Shown here piece after piece: positions 26,451 to 35,986 of a stretch of 64,000 nt of DNA. The stretch is from Chitinophaga pinensis (lineage in GTDB: Bacteria > Bacteroidota > Bacteroidia > Chitinophagales > CAMDFR01): assembly GCA_945860705.1 (NCBI GenBank), contig CAMART010000005.1, positions 62,001 through 126,000 on the forward strand, in the 5' to 3' direction. The position numbers were made by a program, and so were the translations under genes. The number at the start of each line of letters is the position of its first letter. The first letter of the stretch is position 1. The notes beneath the pieces are model-generated. The model saw nothing but the letters and a program-made list of their open reading frames with translations. It was not told the origin of the DNA and searched no databases.

Positions 26451-27399
26451 ACTTAATATTTTTATAGGTGTTTTTTAATATACTTATTTCTTTTTCTATA
26501 TTCTCTAAGAATTTTTTGTGTGCATCGCTGTAAGGATTGATAGGACGATGTGCCTTCATTAAATTTATTTTCTCTACTTTTTCTATTATTATTTTACTTT
26601 TTTCGTCTATCATCAAATTCATTACTCCATTCCAGATATATTTTATAGCTACATCATTTGGATGATTCATATCTTCTTTGTAAAATCTATAATCTCTCAA
26701 ATCGTCTAAAATGATTTCATATGCTGGAAAGTAGTAGCTGTTTTCATGTTCATTCATGAGTTTTTGTGTTGCTAATATTAAAGTAGATTTATTAATGGAA
26801 TTTGCAAAATGGCCATCTTGTGCATACCTAATAGGACTAATACTAAAAATAAATTTGCACTTAGGATTGATTGATTTTAATTGATTTAGTGATTGATTGA
26901 GTTTATCAAAAATATCTTCGATACTTGCTTCTTTTTTAGTAAATTCTTTTGCAGGTAATTTATGGCAATTGTTTACTATGAGTTTATTTTTATTGTATTC
27001 AAAATAAGTGTTGGTGCCCAAAGTGATAAATAAAAAGTCTATTTGTTTTATTTTCTCCCTTGCTTCTTTTAGTTTGGAATTAAAATATAAAAGTGTTGTA
27101 AATTCATCTTCAAAGTAAAATTCTCTATGATGCAAAAGACTTACATGTCTTTCTTGATTTTCTGTCAAATCATCTATAGTAAATATTTTGTCTGATAATA
27201 AAATATCTAAACTTTGTGCAATAGAAAGAGGATTATAAGTGATTCCAAATGGATTGATAGTAATATCAAATTGGTTTTGTTTAAATAGTTTTCCAATATT
27301 TTGAGTAAAACATGAACCGAGCATCATCAGGCTATGTTCATGACTTATAGTATTCTTGCTTTTAGGATGATTTATTAAAGTTCTAAAATTATTTGACAT
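26440..27399 (-). CDS. GSCFA domain protein
   Basis: 319 residues beginning with the family signature LGSCFTQNIG (residues 27-36) followed by NPFGITYNPLSIA. GSCFA proteins resemble SGNH hydrolases and are frequent in Bacteroidota. The later segments FLFITLGTNTYFEYN, FIFSISPIRYAQDG and DDLRDYRFYKEDMNHPND fit the SGNH blocks, with a terminal Asp-His-like pair in the last. There is no signal peptide. The substrate is unknown; acyl-ester hydrolysis on a polysaccharide is a guess from the fold. Confidence 0.9.
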   Translation of the reverse strand: MSNNFRTLINHPKSKNTISHEHSLMMLGSCFTQNIGKLFKQNQFDITINPFGITYNPLSIAQSLDILLSDKIFTIDDLTENQERHVSLLHHREFYFEDEFTTLLYFNSKLKEAREKIKQIDFLFITLGTNTYFEYNKNKLIVNNCHKLPAKEFTKKEASIEDIFDKLNQSLNQLKSINPKCKFIFSISPIRYAQDGHFANSINKSTLILATQKLMNEHENSYYFPAYEIILDDLRDYRFYKEDMNHPNDVAIKYIWNGVMNLMIDEKSKIIIEKVEKINLMKAHRPINPYSDAHKKFLENIEKEISILKNTYKNIKFNL

Positions 27400-27418
27400 G
27401 TTATTCGATATTATACTG

Positions 27419-27426
27419 TAAATTTG
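27419..27426 (+). promoter_or_regulatory. Promoter -7 box (TAAATTTG) with -33 TTTG at 27392
   Basis: Exact TAnnTTTG box, with TTTG at 27392-27395 leaving a 23-base spacer, within the Bacteroidota range. It lies 16 bases before the ATG of the YHS protein. Confidence 0.65.
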
Positions 27427-27442
27427 AGTAAATTTAATTCAT

Positions 27443-27718
27443 ATGAAAAACTTATTGTATTTTTTATTTGTAAGCATGGTTTTGAGTGCTTGTACATTCA
27501 CATCAAAAACACATGAAGAAACTTCTGAGAAAGAACCAGCTAAAACAATACTCAAAGCTAGTATGCTAGATGATACTAAAGATTATAGTTGTGGTATGAC
27601 TATGCAAGATGGAGGTATAGCTGATACTACTTTGTATAATGGTAAAGTATATGGATTTTGTGCTACAGGATGTAAAGAAGCATTTTTAAAAGATCCTGAA
27701 GCACTGCTTAAAAAATAA
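27443..27718 (+). CDS. Small YHS-domain lipoprotein
   Basis: 91 residues. The lipoprotein signal ends at Cys17 (VLSAC). The mature part is a YHS-type metal-binding domain with CGM near residue 50 and CATGCKEAF near 74-82, a pattern used for copper or other metal chaperoning. It has its own promoter. It is convergent with the Bat operon, its stop lying 6 bases from the batE stop. Confidence 0.85.
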   Translation: MKNLLYFLFVSMVLSACTFTSKTHEETSEKEPAKTILKASMLDDTKDYSCGMTMQDGGIADTTLYNGKVYGFCATGCKEAFLKDPEALLKK

Positions 27719-27724
27719 AAGCTA

Positions 27725-28462
27725 CTAAATTTTCCCTAAATCTTTTTCATTTGCCCAGCCATTTTTACCAAATTGGTTTTGGAGTAGATACCAGTTGCCT
27801 ATTTTGTCTTTTATTTCAAATTTAGACCCTGCAGGTATTTCATAATTATCACTTGCGCTTTCGCTAGGAGTGCTTTTTAGTAGCGAATTACTTTTTAGTA
27901 TTATTACTTGATTGCTTTTTTCTGTCACATTATAATTGGTATATGCTATATAATTGATAAAAATTATAGCTATTTTATAAATTGCGATACTAGAGTATAT
28001 TTTTTGCAGACTTATTTTTTTTCGTATATATAAAACAATAATAATGATTAGTATCACACTCATGAAGATGCAAGTTATTGCAATGGTGTTTCTACTTATT
28101 TTTTTAGCAAAAAATTCAACTACATTATTTGTTGTTTTTGTGTTTTCAAGTTTGTAGTCCGTTATTATTTTATTGAGTATCGCATCTATTTGTGTAGTTT
28201 CTGTTGTGTATTTTTTGGCGCGTTCGTAGTATAGCAATGCTTCTGGATATTTACCTAATTTTAAATAAGTATTTGCAGTATTCTCTAAAAGATTAGCGGA
28301 AATTATTTTGTTTTTTTCTAGTTGAGTGTATATAACTAGTGCGTTATTGTATTCTTTTTTTGAATAGAATTGGTTTGCTTTGTCAAATAATACTTCATTG
28401 CTTTCTGCATTTAGAGAAAGAGCAATAAAACAAATACAAAAAATTAAAATATATAATTTCAT
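27725..28462 (-). CDS. batE: BatE-like TPR/SH3 protein
   Basis: Last gene of the Bat operon, 245 residues. A signal peptide (1-19, cleaved after LNA) is followed by TPR repeats (about 20-100), a membrane helix near 130-150 (ITCIFMSVILIIIIVLYIRKK), a second hydrophobic stretch, and a bacterial SH3 domain at the end (WYLLQNQFGKNGWANEKDLG). The start overlaps the batD stop by 4 bases, so the two are coupled. Bat genes are needed for aerotolerance in Bacteroides fragilis, but their mechanism is unresolved. Confidence 0.85.
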   Translation of the reverse strand: MKLYILIFCICFIALSLNAESNEVLFDKANQFYSKKEYNNALVIYTQLEKNKIISANLLENTANTYLKLGKYPEALLYYERAKKYTTETTQIDAILNKIITDYKLENTKTTNNVVEFFAKKISRNTIAITCIFMSVILIIIIVLYIRKKISLQKIYSSIAIYKIAIIFINYIAYTNYNVTEKSNQVIILKSNSLLKSTPSESASDNYEIPAGSKFEIKDKIGNWYLLQNQFGKNGWANEKDLGKI

Positions 28463-30180
28463 TTACTATTCTCGAGTTCGTTTATAATTTGTTTCAATTC
28501 ATCGAGCATTTGATTTGTTTCGGCGCTATTGACAATCGGTGCGTATAAGTTTTTTTCATTATTCTCCATATGATGAATAATTTTATTTTCTAGTTCTATA
28601 CTTATTTTATTTTGTTGCAGTACAGTTGATGTTTTAGATATAGAAGAAAAATCTTCTGTAGGAAATTTATGATTTAAAAAACTAATTAATATTGCATTGG
28701 CTTCTTTATATATATCCTTAGAATTTTCTTTTTGTTTTAAGTTTTCTATACTACTAATAATACTCGATTTATTCAATGGTTTTGGTGTGTTTATCGATTT
28801 TTTAACTAATTTGAATAATATAAAACCTAGCATCAAAAACAATGGACTCGATAAAGTGATGTAATAAATTTGAGAACTGATAATAGAATTTTTTGAAGAA
28901 ACTATGTCACCTATATTTTTTTGATTAGTGATTTCTATGTCTATATTTTTTGTTGCTGTTTTATTTGCCTTAGTGTATGGAGTAGATTTTCCAGTGATAG
29001 TAAGAGGTAGGCTATCTCCATTTAAGGTTGCGTATTTATTTTCAGCAGTACTGAAATAAGTGAAATTTGCAGGAGCTATTTTATAGTCGCCAGGTTCATG
29101 TGGAGTGATAAGATATTCATAGCTTACTTCGTTTACAAAACCAGCCACAGAGTTTTCTTTTCTCACTGGGTCATATACTTCAAAACTTGGATCCATTATC
29201 AGTTCTGGAGCGCTGATATTTTTAAAGTTGCCATTACCAGTGATAGCTATTTTATAAGTAAATGGTTCATTGGTATTAGCTGTGTTTTTATTCAGCGTAC
29301 AAGCGATTTTAAAATCACCTATAGCACTACAAAAATTTGTTGGGATAGGTTGTGGTAGTTCTTTTACTTCTATAGATATTTCATCAGATTTCACATAGAT
29401 ATCTTCAAAATCTTCACCAAAAAATTGTTCAATAAAATCGGAATTTTTCTTTTTTACTTCTACATTATATTCCACAGGTGCAATTTTATGTATGCCTGCT
29501 TTTTCTGCACTTAATAATACTTTTAGACTTGTTATGGCTAAGTAGGGTTTACCATTTATTATTTCATTTTGCCTTTCATTATCTACATTATCCTTTATTT
29601 CTATAATACTAAAATTATTAAAAGTATTATTGCTTAGAATTTTCCCATTTTTAAAAGGTAGATTGGAGTATATTTTATAGGTAAGCATTATTTCTTCTCC
29701 TATATAAACTGATTTTTTATTAGGGATTACTTTAATAAAAAAATTCTTGTTGTTTGAGCTAGTATTTGTTATAAGAGGTGAAGCATTGCTAGTAGTAGGA
29801 GTGTTTCCATTAGTCACATTGATGTCTATTTCTTGTGAAAATGCTTCATTTCCGTATTTTAATATTGCTTTTGCTTTTTCTATTTTACAGATACCTGTAT
29901 GTTTTGGTTGTAAGTAGTATGACCAAGAATTTATTTGAGATATCTTGCTATTTATTATAGTTGTAGAGCTAGATATATTTGGTCCTCCCACTATATCGAA
30001 ATCTCTAAATTTAGGCACTTCAATACTACTAACATTGAGCCCTTCAGATACAAAAGCTATTTCCAATGTTTGTCCCATAGGAAGTGAAGTAGTAGCTACT
30101 TGAGTATAAAACTGCTGGGCTATACTTATTTGAAGTATAGCTAAGTAAAAAAATAGTATTAGTATTATTCTTCGTTTCAT
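28459..30180 (-). CDS. batD: BatD (BatD/DUF7939-type periplasmic protein)
   Basis: 573 residues. A signal peptide (1-21, ending AQQF) is followed by repeated Ig-like beta domains of the BatD family (the segment PNKKSVYIGEEIMLTYKIY near 150 is typical), one membrane helix near 440-460 (YYITLSSPLFLMLGFILF) and a cytoplasmic helical tail. It lies between batC (gap 1 base) and batE (overlap 4 bases). Probably presents its beta domains in the periplasm as part of a membrane complex with BatA and BatB (inference). Confidence 0.9.
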   Translation of the reverse strand: MKRRIILILFFYLAILQISIAQQFYTQVATTSLPMGQTLEIAFVSEGLNVSSIEVPKFRDFDIVGGPNISSSTTIINSKISQINSWSYYLQPKHTGICKIEKAKAILKYGNEAFSQEIDINVTNGNTPTTSNASPLITNTSSNNKNFFIKVIPNKKSVYIGEEIMLTYKIYSNLPFKNGKILSNNTFNNFSIIEIKDNVDNERQNEIINGKPYLAITSLKVLLSAEKAGIHKIAPVEYNVEVKKKNSDFIEQFFGEDFEDIYVKSDEISIEVKELPQPIPTNFCSAIGDFKIACTLNKNTANTNEPFTYKIAITGNGNFKNISAPELIMDPSFEVYDPVRKENSVAGFVNEVSYEYLITPHEPGDYKIAPANFTYFSTAENKYATLNGDSLPLTITGKSTPYTKANKTATKNIDIEITNQKNIGDIVSSKNSIISSQIYYITLSSPLFLMLGFILFKLVKKSINTPKPLNKSSIISSIENLKQKENSKDIYKEANAILISFLNHKFPTEDFSSISKTSTVLQQNKISIELENKIIHHMENNEKNLYAPIVNSAETNQMLDELKQIINELENSK

Positions 30181-30181
30181 A

Positions 30182-30928
30182 CTACCAATCTTTTTCTATA
30201 GAAAACTGATTAAATGTTTTATTCGCTTCTTTCATTTTTTCATTTGCTTTCTGATCTTGACTATTTAGAGCTTCCAATATTTTTTTAGTTTGTTCTTTAT
30301 TTAGTTTTTGGTTTTGAGGTTTTTGTTGTTCATTGTTTTTCTTCTCATCATTTTTCTTTTCTTCGTCTTTTTTATTTTTTTCTTTTTCTTCGTTTTTTTT
30401 GTCTTTATTATCTTGCTTATCGTCTTGTTTATTATCTTGGTTATCGTCCTTCTCGTTTTGCTGGTTTTGTTGATTTTGTTTTTGTTGCTCTTGTTCTTTT
30501 TTAAGTTTGCTTTGAGCATAGGCTAGATTATACTTGGTATCTATATCAGTAGGTACATTCCTTAGTGCGTTTTTGTATGCATCTATAGCTTTTTGCCATT
30601 CTTGTTTTTTTATATATGCATTTCCTATGTTGTGATAAGCACTAGCTTTTTCTACTTTGCTAGTCATGTGTTTAAGTGCCTCTGTATAATTATTTATAGA
30701 TTCGTCCCATTTGTTTTGTACTTGAGATTTCACACCAAGATTGTACCATGCGGGGGCATAGTTTTTGTCTGCATCTATTGCTCTTCTGTATTCAATATCT
30801 GCATTATCATATTTTTTATATTTGAGCAAGCTATTTCCTTCTCTCACAGCTCTTATTTCTGGGCTAGTGTACAATAGACTTGCTATCCAATCTGAAATAA
30901 AAAAAAGTAAAATCACCAATATTCTCAT
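30182..30928 (-). CDS. batC: BatC-like TPR protein with charged low-complexity tail
   Basis: 248 residues: an N-terminal hydrophobic segment, three TPR motifs (about 25-140, for example APAWYNLGVKSQVQNKWDES), then about 70 residues made almost only of Lys, Glu, Asp, Gln and Asn, and a last helix ending in FSIEKDW. The low-complexity tract creates a hydrophobic phantom frame on the other strand. It is flanked by batB (gap 1) and batD (gap 1). The TPR part probably holds the Bat complex together. Confidence 0.88.
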   Translation of the reverse strand: MRILVILLFFISDWIASLLYTSPEIRAVREGNSLLKYKKYDNADIEYRRAIDADKNYAPAWYNLGVKSQVQNKWDESINNYTEALKHMTSKVEKASAYHNIGNAYIKKQEWQKAIDAYKNALRNVPTDIDTKYNLAYAQSKLKKEQEQQKQNQQNQQNEKDDNQDNKQDDKQDNKDKKNEEKEKNKKDEEKKNDEKKNNEQQKPQNQKLNKEQTKKILEALNSQDQKANEKMKEANKTFNQFSIEKDW

Positions 30929-30929
30929 C

Positions 30930-31919
30930 TTAGTTTTTTAGTTTATTAAAAAATGAATAATCATTTGGAATAATAAAATACAATATCAAAAATATAAAAG
31001 CGATAGATATACAAAGAATAAACTGATGATCATTTGATGCATAAGTTTTTTCTTCGTAGGCCTTTTTATCCATATTATTTATTTCATCTAGTAAGTTAGA
31101 TACGGGGTCGCTCATATTTGATATAAAAAATGATACACCACCACCTTTAGAAGCTAGATTACTTATCATATTCTTATTGATAGCAGTCAACACTTTTTGT
31201 CCATTTCTATCTAATTTGAAATTTCCATTATCAAGTGGAATAGCAGTAGGAGTTTCTGTGCCTACCCCAATAGTGTGAACAATGATGCCACTAGCTCGAG
31301 CAGCAGCTATAGCTTCGTCATCTGCACCTTCATGGTCTTCGCCATCTGTGATGATGATTAAAACTTTATATTTTTTCTCCGCCTTATTAAATGCTTCTAT
31401 AGAAAGTTTCACAGCATCAGCTATATTAGTGCCTTGCATGGGTGCAAGATTTGGATTAGCTCCATTTACATACATTTTAGCGGCATCTTTATCTATACTC
31501 AAGGGCATCTGTAAATATGCTTTGCCAGCAAAAAATATCAAGCCAAGTCTATTGTTGTCTTGTTGATTGATAATTTTTGACACTAGCATTTTTGCTCGAG
31601 TAAGCCTGTTTGGTGATACATCAGTAGCCAACATACTCGTAGATATATCCATTGCTACTACGATATCTATACCTTCATTCGTTACTTTTTTTTCACCGAT
31701 ACTTAATAATGGGTCTGCAATACCAATGATTAAAAATATAAAACTGAGTGTAATAAATACTAATTTAATTATTAGTAATGTATTATTTTGATTAGCGTTT
31801 TTAGTATGAAGTATTATGAAACTCTTTTTTCTCCATGTAATAAATTTGATAGCAATAAACACTATCGGTATCGAAACCAATAAACCTAATAAATATTCTA
31901 TATGTGCAAAGTTCATCAT
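30930..31919 (-). CDS. batB: BatB, vWA-domain membrane protein
   Basis: 329 residues: two N-terminal membrane helices (about 8-25 and 48-68), a vWA domain with intact metal site (AMDISTSM near 90; the later Thr in QGTNIADAVKL and Asp in ITDGEDHEGADD), and a last membrane helix near 305. It overlaps batA by one base (TAATG). BatA and BatB are thought to pair through their vWA domains. Confidence 0.92.
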   Translation of the reverse strand: MMNFAHIEYLLGLLVSIPIVFIAIKFITWRKKSFIILHTKNANQNNTLLIIKLVFITLSFIFLIIGIADPLLSIGEKKVTNEGIDIVVAMDISTSMLATDVSPNRLTRAKMLVSKIINQQDNNRLGLIFFAGKAYLQMPLSIDKDAAKMYVNGANPNLAPMQGTNIADAVKLSIEAFNKAEKKYKVLIIITDGEDHEGADDEAIAAARASGIIVHTIGVGTETPTAIPLDNGNFKLDRNGQKVLTAINKNMISNLASKGGGVSFFISNMSDPVSNLLDEINNMDKKAYEEKTYASNDHQFILCISIAFIFLILYFIIPNDYSFFNKLKN

Positions 31920-32899
31920 TAGCTTATAGATTTTAGATAGGAGTATTGCAAAATAAAATATACTAATAACAATAAGATAGCTACTAAAGCAAATGGAGAA
32001 AAGAGTTCATTCTTTTTAGAAAATTGATCATCTAATATGATATTTTTTTCCATCAGGTCTATGTCTTTAAATATCTCTTCCATTTTGAAATTATCAGACG
32101 CATTATAGTATTTCCCATTAGTTTTTTTAGCAATATTTTTTAGCAACTCTTCATCAAATTCGCTTTTTACTGTATAAGTCTGACCAGTAAGTGGGTCATA
32201 GTTTTGCATTGTATAATCTTTCCTTCCTACAGCTATTGTATAAACTCGTATACTTTCATCAGATGCCAAATCTGCTGCTACACTTGGATCAAGAAATCCA
32301 GCATTATTTACTCCATCAGTAAGTAGTATGATTACTTTACTTTTTGATTTGCTTTCTTTCAATCTTGCTACAGCTGTGCCAAGCCCAAGACCTATTGCAG
32401 TTCCGTCCGATAGCACATTGAGTTGAAGTTTAGAGAGTTGCTCTAGCAGCGCATCATGGTCTGTAGTGATAGGACATTGAGTAAAAGCTTCTGCCTTGAA
32501 CACTACTAAGCCAATTCTATCCTTCGGTCTTGATAGAATAAATTTTTCTGCTACTGATAGCGCGGCTACCAATCTGTTTGGAAATAAATCCTCTGCGCCC
32601 ATAGAGCCAGAGATATCTAGTGATAGTACTATACTTATACCTTCGGTACTTCCTCGAGGTCTTGCTATACATGCAATAATAAAAATAGATGCAAGTATCG
32701 GTAGAAGTGGTAAATATTTTTTTAGCAATAATTTTTTTGTGTTATTATTTGCTTTGATACCCGAGAGGGTAGATACAGTGTATGGTCTAAAACTTTTCTT
32801 TTGTATAAACCAAAACCAAATAGACATGAGTATAGGTATGAGCATGAGATACCAAGCCCATTCGTTGTCAAATTGTATGTCTTTTAAATATTCTATCAC
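31919..32899 (-). CDS. batA: BatA, vWA-domain membrane protein
   Basis: 326 residues with the same plan as BatB: N-terminal membrane helices near 15-33 and 62-80, a vWA domain with SLDISGSMG near 95 and LLTDGVNNAG near 195, and a C-terminal membrane helix (FALVAILLLLVYFILQY). It overlaps the preceding gene by 4 bases (ATGA), indicating coupled translation. Confidence 0.93.
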   Translation of the reverse strand: MIEYLKDIQFDNEWAWYLMLIPILMSIWFWFIQKKSFRPYTVSTLSGIKANNNTKKLLLKKYLPLLPILASIFIIACIARPRGSTEGISIVLSLDISGSMGAEDLFPNRLVAALSVAEKFILSRPKDRIGLVVFKAEAFTQCPITTDHDALLEQLSKLQLNVLSDGTAIGLGLGTAVARLKESKSKSKVIILLTDGVNNAGFLDPSVAADLASDESIRVYTIAVGRKDYTMQNYDPLTGQTYTVKSEFDEELLKNIAKKTNGKYYNASDNFKMEEIFKDIDLMEKNIILDDQFSKKNELFSPFALVAILLLLVYFILQYSYLKSIS

Positions 32900-33876
32900 T
32901 TGTTTTTTTCTACGGTATTTAAAACTAAAGGTTTAGTTTGTTTTACAAATAGGATGGAGTCATTCATTATTTTTTCACAAGAATCATTGTTTGGTTTCCA
33001 TTTTGCAAATTTAACCAAGTCACTATGTTTCAAAATTTCCTCTAATAGATTTATTGAATCAGATTTAATAGATTTTTTCTTTTCTAAATTTTGAATGATT
33101 TCGTTGGTGGTACTCTCCATAGCTAATATCTCAAAACGCACTTCTAGATATCCCTTGAGTAAATCACTCAATTTTAAATGATGCTCTTTTGTTTTTAAAC
33201 TAGATATATCTTCTTCTATCCAAAGTTTTTTGGTTTTTAATAATTCTAATTCTTTGAGTGTATATTCAAATATGTCTTCAGGAGTCAATACTATTTTTTG
33301 TGGTGTATTTTTTTGTCTTCTTCTCCACCAAATTATTGCGAATATAATAAGTGTTAGAAGTACTATACAGCCAATTATCAATGGGATAAACTCTTTTAGT
33401 TCAAAAGGAGGAAATATGACTGACTTGATAGGCTTTATATCTATCAATGTGTCAATAGCAACAGTAAGAATACATACCCCAAAAGAATTGGAGTACAATG
33501 TATCAATGCTATTCGTATTTGTTTTGTATAAAAATTGCATAGGTGCAAACTGATAATTGCCCGCATCAAATTGTGTAATAATATACTCTTGAGTTTTGTA
33601 TTTTTGATTGAGTGTATCTATGATTTGTTCGTTGCTTTTTTCGATTACTTCAAAGCCATTTCCAAGACTGTCTTTTAGTATAGGGAAAAATACTTCGCCA
33701 TTTTTATAGGTACTTTCTAGTTTTAATTTTAGATAATCTCCAATAAGTGCAGTGTCTTTATCAAAAGAAATATTTATGGAGTTTACTTGACCAAAAGATA
33801 TAAATATAGAAGATAAAACAATAATAAGCACTATTGGTAATTTGATAATTATATTATTAGATGCAAACTTTTTCAT
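32896..33876 (-). CDS. Bat-operon membrane protein with BatD-like N-terminal domain
   Basis: 326 residues between the DUF58 gene and batA. A signal peptide (about 1-29) is followed by a periplasmic beta domain resembling one BatD module (FDKDTALIGDYLKLKLESTY near 38), a membrane helix (about 168-190), and a helical cytoplasmic half (LSDLLKGYLEVRFEILAMESTTNE) like DUF4381-type proteins. The 1-base gap upstream and 4-base overlap downstream show it is part of the complex. No gene name is established. Confidence 0.82.
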   Translation of the reverse strand: MKKFASNNIIIKLPIVLIIVLSSIFISFGQVNSINISFDKDTALIGDYLKLKLESTYKNGEVFFPILKDSLGNGFEVIEKSNEQIIDTLNQKYKTQEYIITQFDAGNYQFAPMQFLYKTNTNSIDTLYSNSFGVCILTVAIDTLIDIKPIKSVIFPPFELKEFIPLIIGCIVLLTLIIFAIIWWRRRQKNTPQKIVLTPEDIFEYTLKELELLKTKKLWIEEDISSLKTKEHHLKLSDLLKGYLEVRFEILAMESTTNEIIQNLEKKKSIKSDSINLLEEILKHSDLVKFAKWKPNNDSCEKIMNDSILFVKQTKPLVLNTVEKNK

Positions 33877-33877
33877 G

Positions 33878-34876
33878 CTATTTTCTCTTACTTCTATCTT
33901 TAAAAATATTCATTAAAAGTTGTACATAAGAATCAGTAGTACTGATACTTTTGAATTCTACACCTATACTTGAAAACATTTTTTTAGTGCTTTCAATACG
34001 TTTTGTATATGCAGTATTATAATCTAGTACATTTTTTTTATCAGATGTATCTATCCAAATAGATTCAGCTGTTTCGCTGTCTATTACTTGCATGATATTT
34101 ACATCTGGCAGTTTTATATCAAGTGGGTCGTATACATGCAGTCCTATTATATCATGTCTTTTGCTAGCTTGTTGCAAACTTTTTTTATAGTCAGTACTCA
34201 TAAAATCACTCAATATAAATGCGATACTTCGTTTTTTATTGATATTATAAAAGTACTCCAATGCTTGGTTGATATTTGTACCTGAGCTTTTTGGTTGAAT
34301 ACTTAAAAGTTCTCTTATGATGACTAATACATGTGATTTTCCTTTTTTAAGTGGAATAAATTTTTCTATCTTATCACTAAAAAATAATACACCAACTTTA
34401 TCATTATTTCTACTCGCAGAAAATGCAATGGTGCTTGCTAGCTCTACTATTAGTTCATGCTTTGTTTTGTTTCCCGAACCAAAATAAGCTGATTTACTAA
34501 TGTCTATCAATAACATTACATTCAGTTCTCGTTCCTCTTCAAATACTTTTATAAAAGGGTTATTATAGCGTGCAGTTACATTCCAATCTATAGAACGCAC
34601 GTCATCGCCATACTGATATTCGCGTACTTCACTAAAAGACATTCCTCTTCCTTTGAATGCACTATGGTATGAGCCAGAGAAAATTTGATTGCTAAGTCCT
34701 AAAGTTTTTATTTCTATTTGTCGTACTTTTTTTAGCAATTCATTTTGTGCATCAGAGATTTCGTCGTTATTAGATTTACTAATTGATTTTTGTGCATTCA
34801 TATTTCTTCTATACAAATAGACCGCAATTGCTATCAGTACAAAAAGTGTAATTAATATGATGATAATGATTTTCAA
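33878..34876 (-). CDS. DUF58 domain protein of the MoxR/Bat operon
   Basis: 332 residues: an N-terminal membrane helix (about 2-22), then the DUF58 block EVREYQYGDDVRSIDWNVTAR near residue 83 and a degenerate vWA fold with LLIDISKSAYFGSG near 121. Family members work with MoxR ATPases and vWA proteins. The start is TTG: the base triplet at 34874-34876 precedes the membrane helix, and the next ATG would delete that helix. It is separated from moxR by 85 bases of repeat-like sequence, unlike the tight spacing elsewhere in the operon. Confidence 0.9.
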   Translation of the reverse strand: MKIIIIILITLFVLIAIAVYLYRRNMNAQKSISKSNNDEISDAQNELLKKVRQIEIKTLGLSNQIFSGSYHSAFKGRGMSFSEVREYQYGDDVRSIDWNVTARYNNPFIKVFEEERELNVMLLIDISKSAYFGSGNKTKHELIVELASTIAFSASRNNDKVGVLFFSDKIEKFIPLKKGKSHVLVIIRELLSIQPKSSGTNINQALEYFYNINKKRSIAFILSDFMSTDYKKSLQQASKRHDIIGLHVYDPLDIKLPDVNIMQVIDSETAESIWIDTSDKKNVLDYNTAYTKRIESTKKMFSSIGVEFKSISTTDSYVQLLMNIFKDRSKRK

Positions 34877-34960
34877 TTTCTAATACCCAATTTTCAATTT
34901 CTAAATTCCAATTACTAATGTCTAACGTCTAATATCTAGCGTCTAATATCTATTGTCTCT
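34877..34960. repeat. AT-rich repeat spacer between moxR and the DUF58 gene
   Basis: Contains two tandem copies of a 14-base unit (CGTCTAATATCTAG at 34926-34939, CGTCTAATATCTAT at 34940-34953) and near-repeats of CAATTTTCAATTTCTAA. Thirteen bases of the unit recur in inverse orientation at 49620-49632, marking a dispersed intergenic repeat. Confidence 0.7.
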
Positions 34961-34961
34961 T

Positions 34962-35963
34962 TTAAGGTACCTCTACAGCGCCTATTATATCACTGATGAT
35001 TTTGTCTGTAGAAATATTTTCTGCCTCTGCTTCATAGCTAATTCCTATTCTGTGACGCATCACATCATATGCTATTGCTTTTACATCTTCAGGTATTACA
35101 TAAGCTCTTTTTTTGATATATGCATATGCTTTAGCCGCAAGTGCTAAATTAATACTTGCTCTAGGCGATGCCCCATACTGAATATACGCTCCGAGTTTGC
35201 TCAGTTTGTATGCTGCAGGATTTCTAGTGGCAAAAACGATATCTATGATGTATTGTTCTATTTTTTCATCCATATAAATATTTCTAACAGTATTTCTTGC
35301 TTCTAGTATTTGAGCAGTAGTAGCTATAGTTTGAAGTTTATTTACAGTATTGGAAATATTATTTCTGATGATCATTCTTTCTTCTTCTTTGCTTGGATAA
35401 GTAATCACTAGCTTGAGCATAAATCTATCGAGTTGAGCCTCTGGCAATGGATAAGTACCTTCTTGCTCAATAGGGTTTTGAGTAGCCATTACTAAAAATG
35501 GTTCTTCTAAATGATAAGTTTCACTTCCAATAGTTACTTGCTTTTCCTGCATAGCTTCCAATAAGGCACTTTGTACTTTTGCAGGAGCACGATTGATTTC
35601 ATCTGCTAATATAAAATTTGCAAAAATGGGTCCTTTGCGAATACTAAATTGATTTTCTTTTTGATTGAAAATAACCGTACCAGTAATATCTGCTGGTAAT
35701 AAATCTGGGGTAAATTGTATTCTGCTATACTTTGCGTGAATGGTACTAGCGAGCGATTTTAGTGCGAGTGTTTTTGCTAAACCCGGAACACCTTCTAGTA
35801 AAACATGTCCATTTGAAAGTAATGCTACAATCAAACGTTCTATCATGTATTTCTGACCAATCACCGCTTTGCTCAGTTCAAGTTGTATCATATCCAAAAA
35901 CGCAGCTTCGTTTTGGATTTTTTCACTCAATTCTTTAATATCTATTGATGTAGATTCATTCAT
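34962..35963 (-). CDS. MoxR family AAA+ ATPase
   Basis: 333-residue ATPase that probably acts as a chaperone for the vWA proteins encoded next to it. Walker A is GVPGLAKT (near 60), Walker B with ADEINRAPAKVQSALLEAMQE (near 118), sensor region MATQNPIEQEGTYPLPEAQLDRF (near 157), and the C-terminal lid domain contains SPRASINLALAAKAYA. It is first gene of the Bat operon, with a promoter box 24 bases upstream. Confidence 0.95.
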   Translation of the reverse strand: MNESTSIDIKELSEKIQNEAAFLDMIQLELSKAVIGQKYMIERLIVALLSNGHVLLEGVPGLAKTLALKSLASTIHAKYSRIQFTPDLLPADITGTVIFNQKENQFSIRKGPIFANFILADEINRAPAKVQSALLEAMQEKQVTIGSETYHLEEPFLVMATQNPIEQEGTYPLPEAQLDRFMLKLVITYPSKEEERMIIRNNISNTVNKLQTIATTAQILEARNTVRNIYMDEKIEQYIIDIVFATRNPAAYKLSKLGAYIQYGASPRASINLALAAKAYAYIKKRAYVIPEDVKAIAYDVMRHRIGISYEAEAENISTDKIISDIIGAVEVP

Positions 35964-35986
35964 ATTTACTAAAATATTTTATAAAG

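Noticed and set aside
30308-30526. Strongly hydrophobic (Phe/Val/Leu) 72-residue frame on the plus strand
   Set aside because: It is antisense to the Lys/Glu/Asn-rich low-complexity tract of batC, which generates TTT/CTT/GTT codons by chance.
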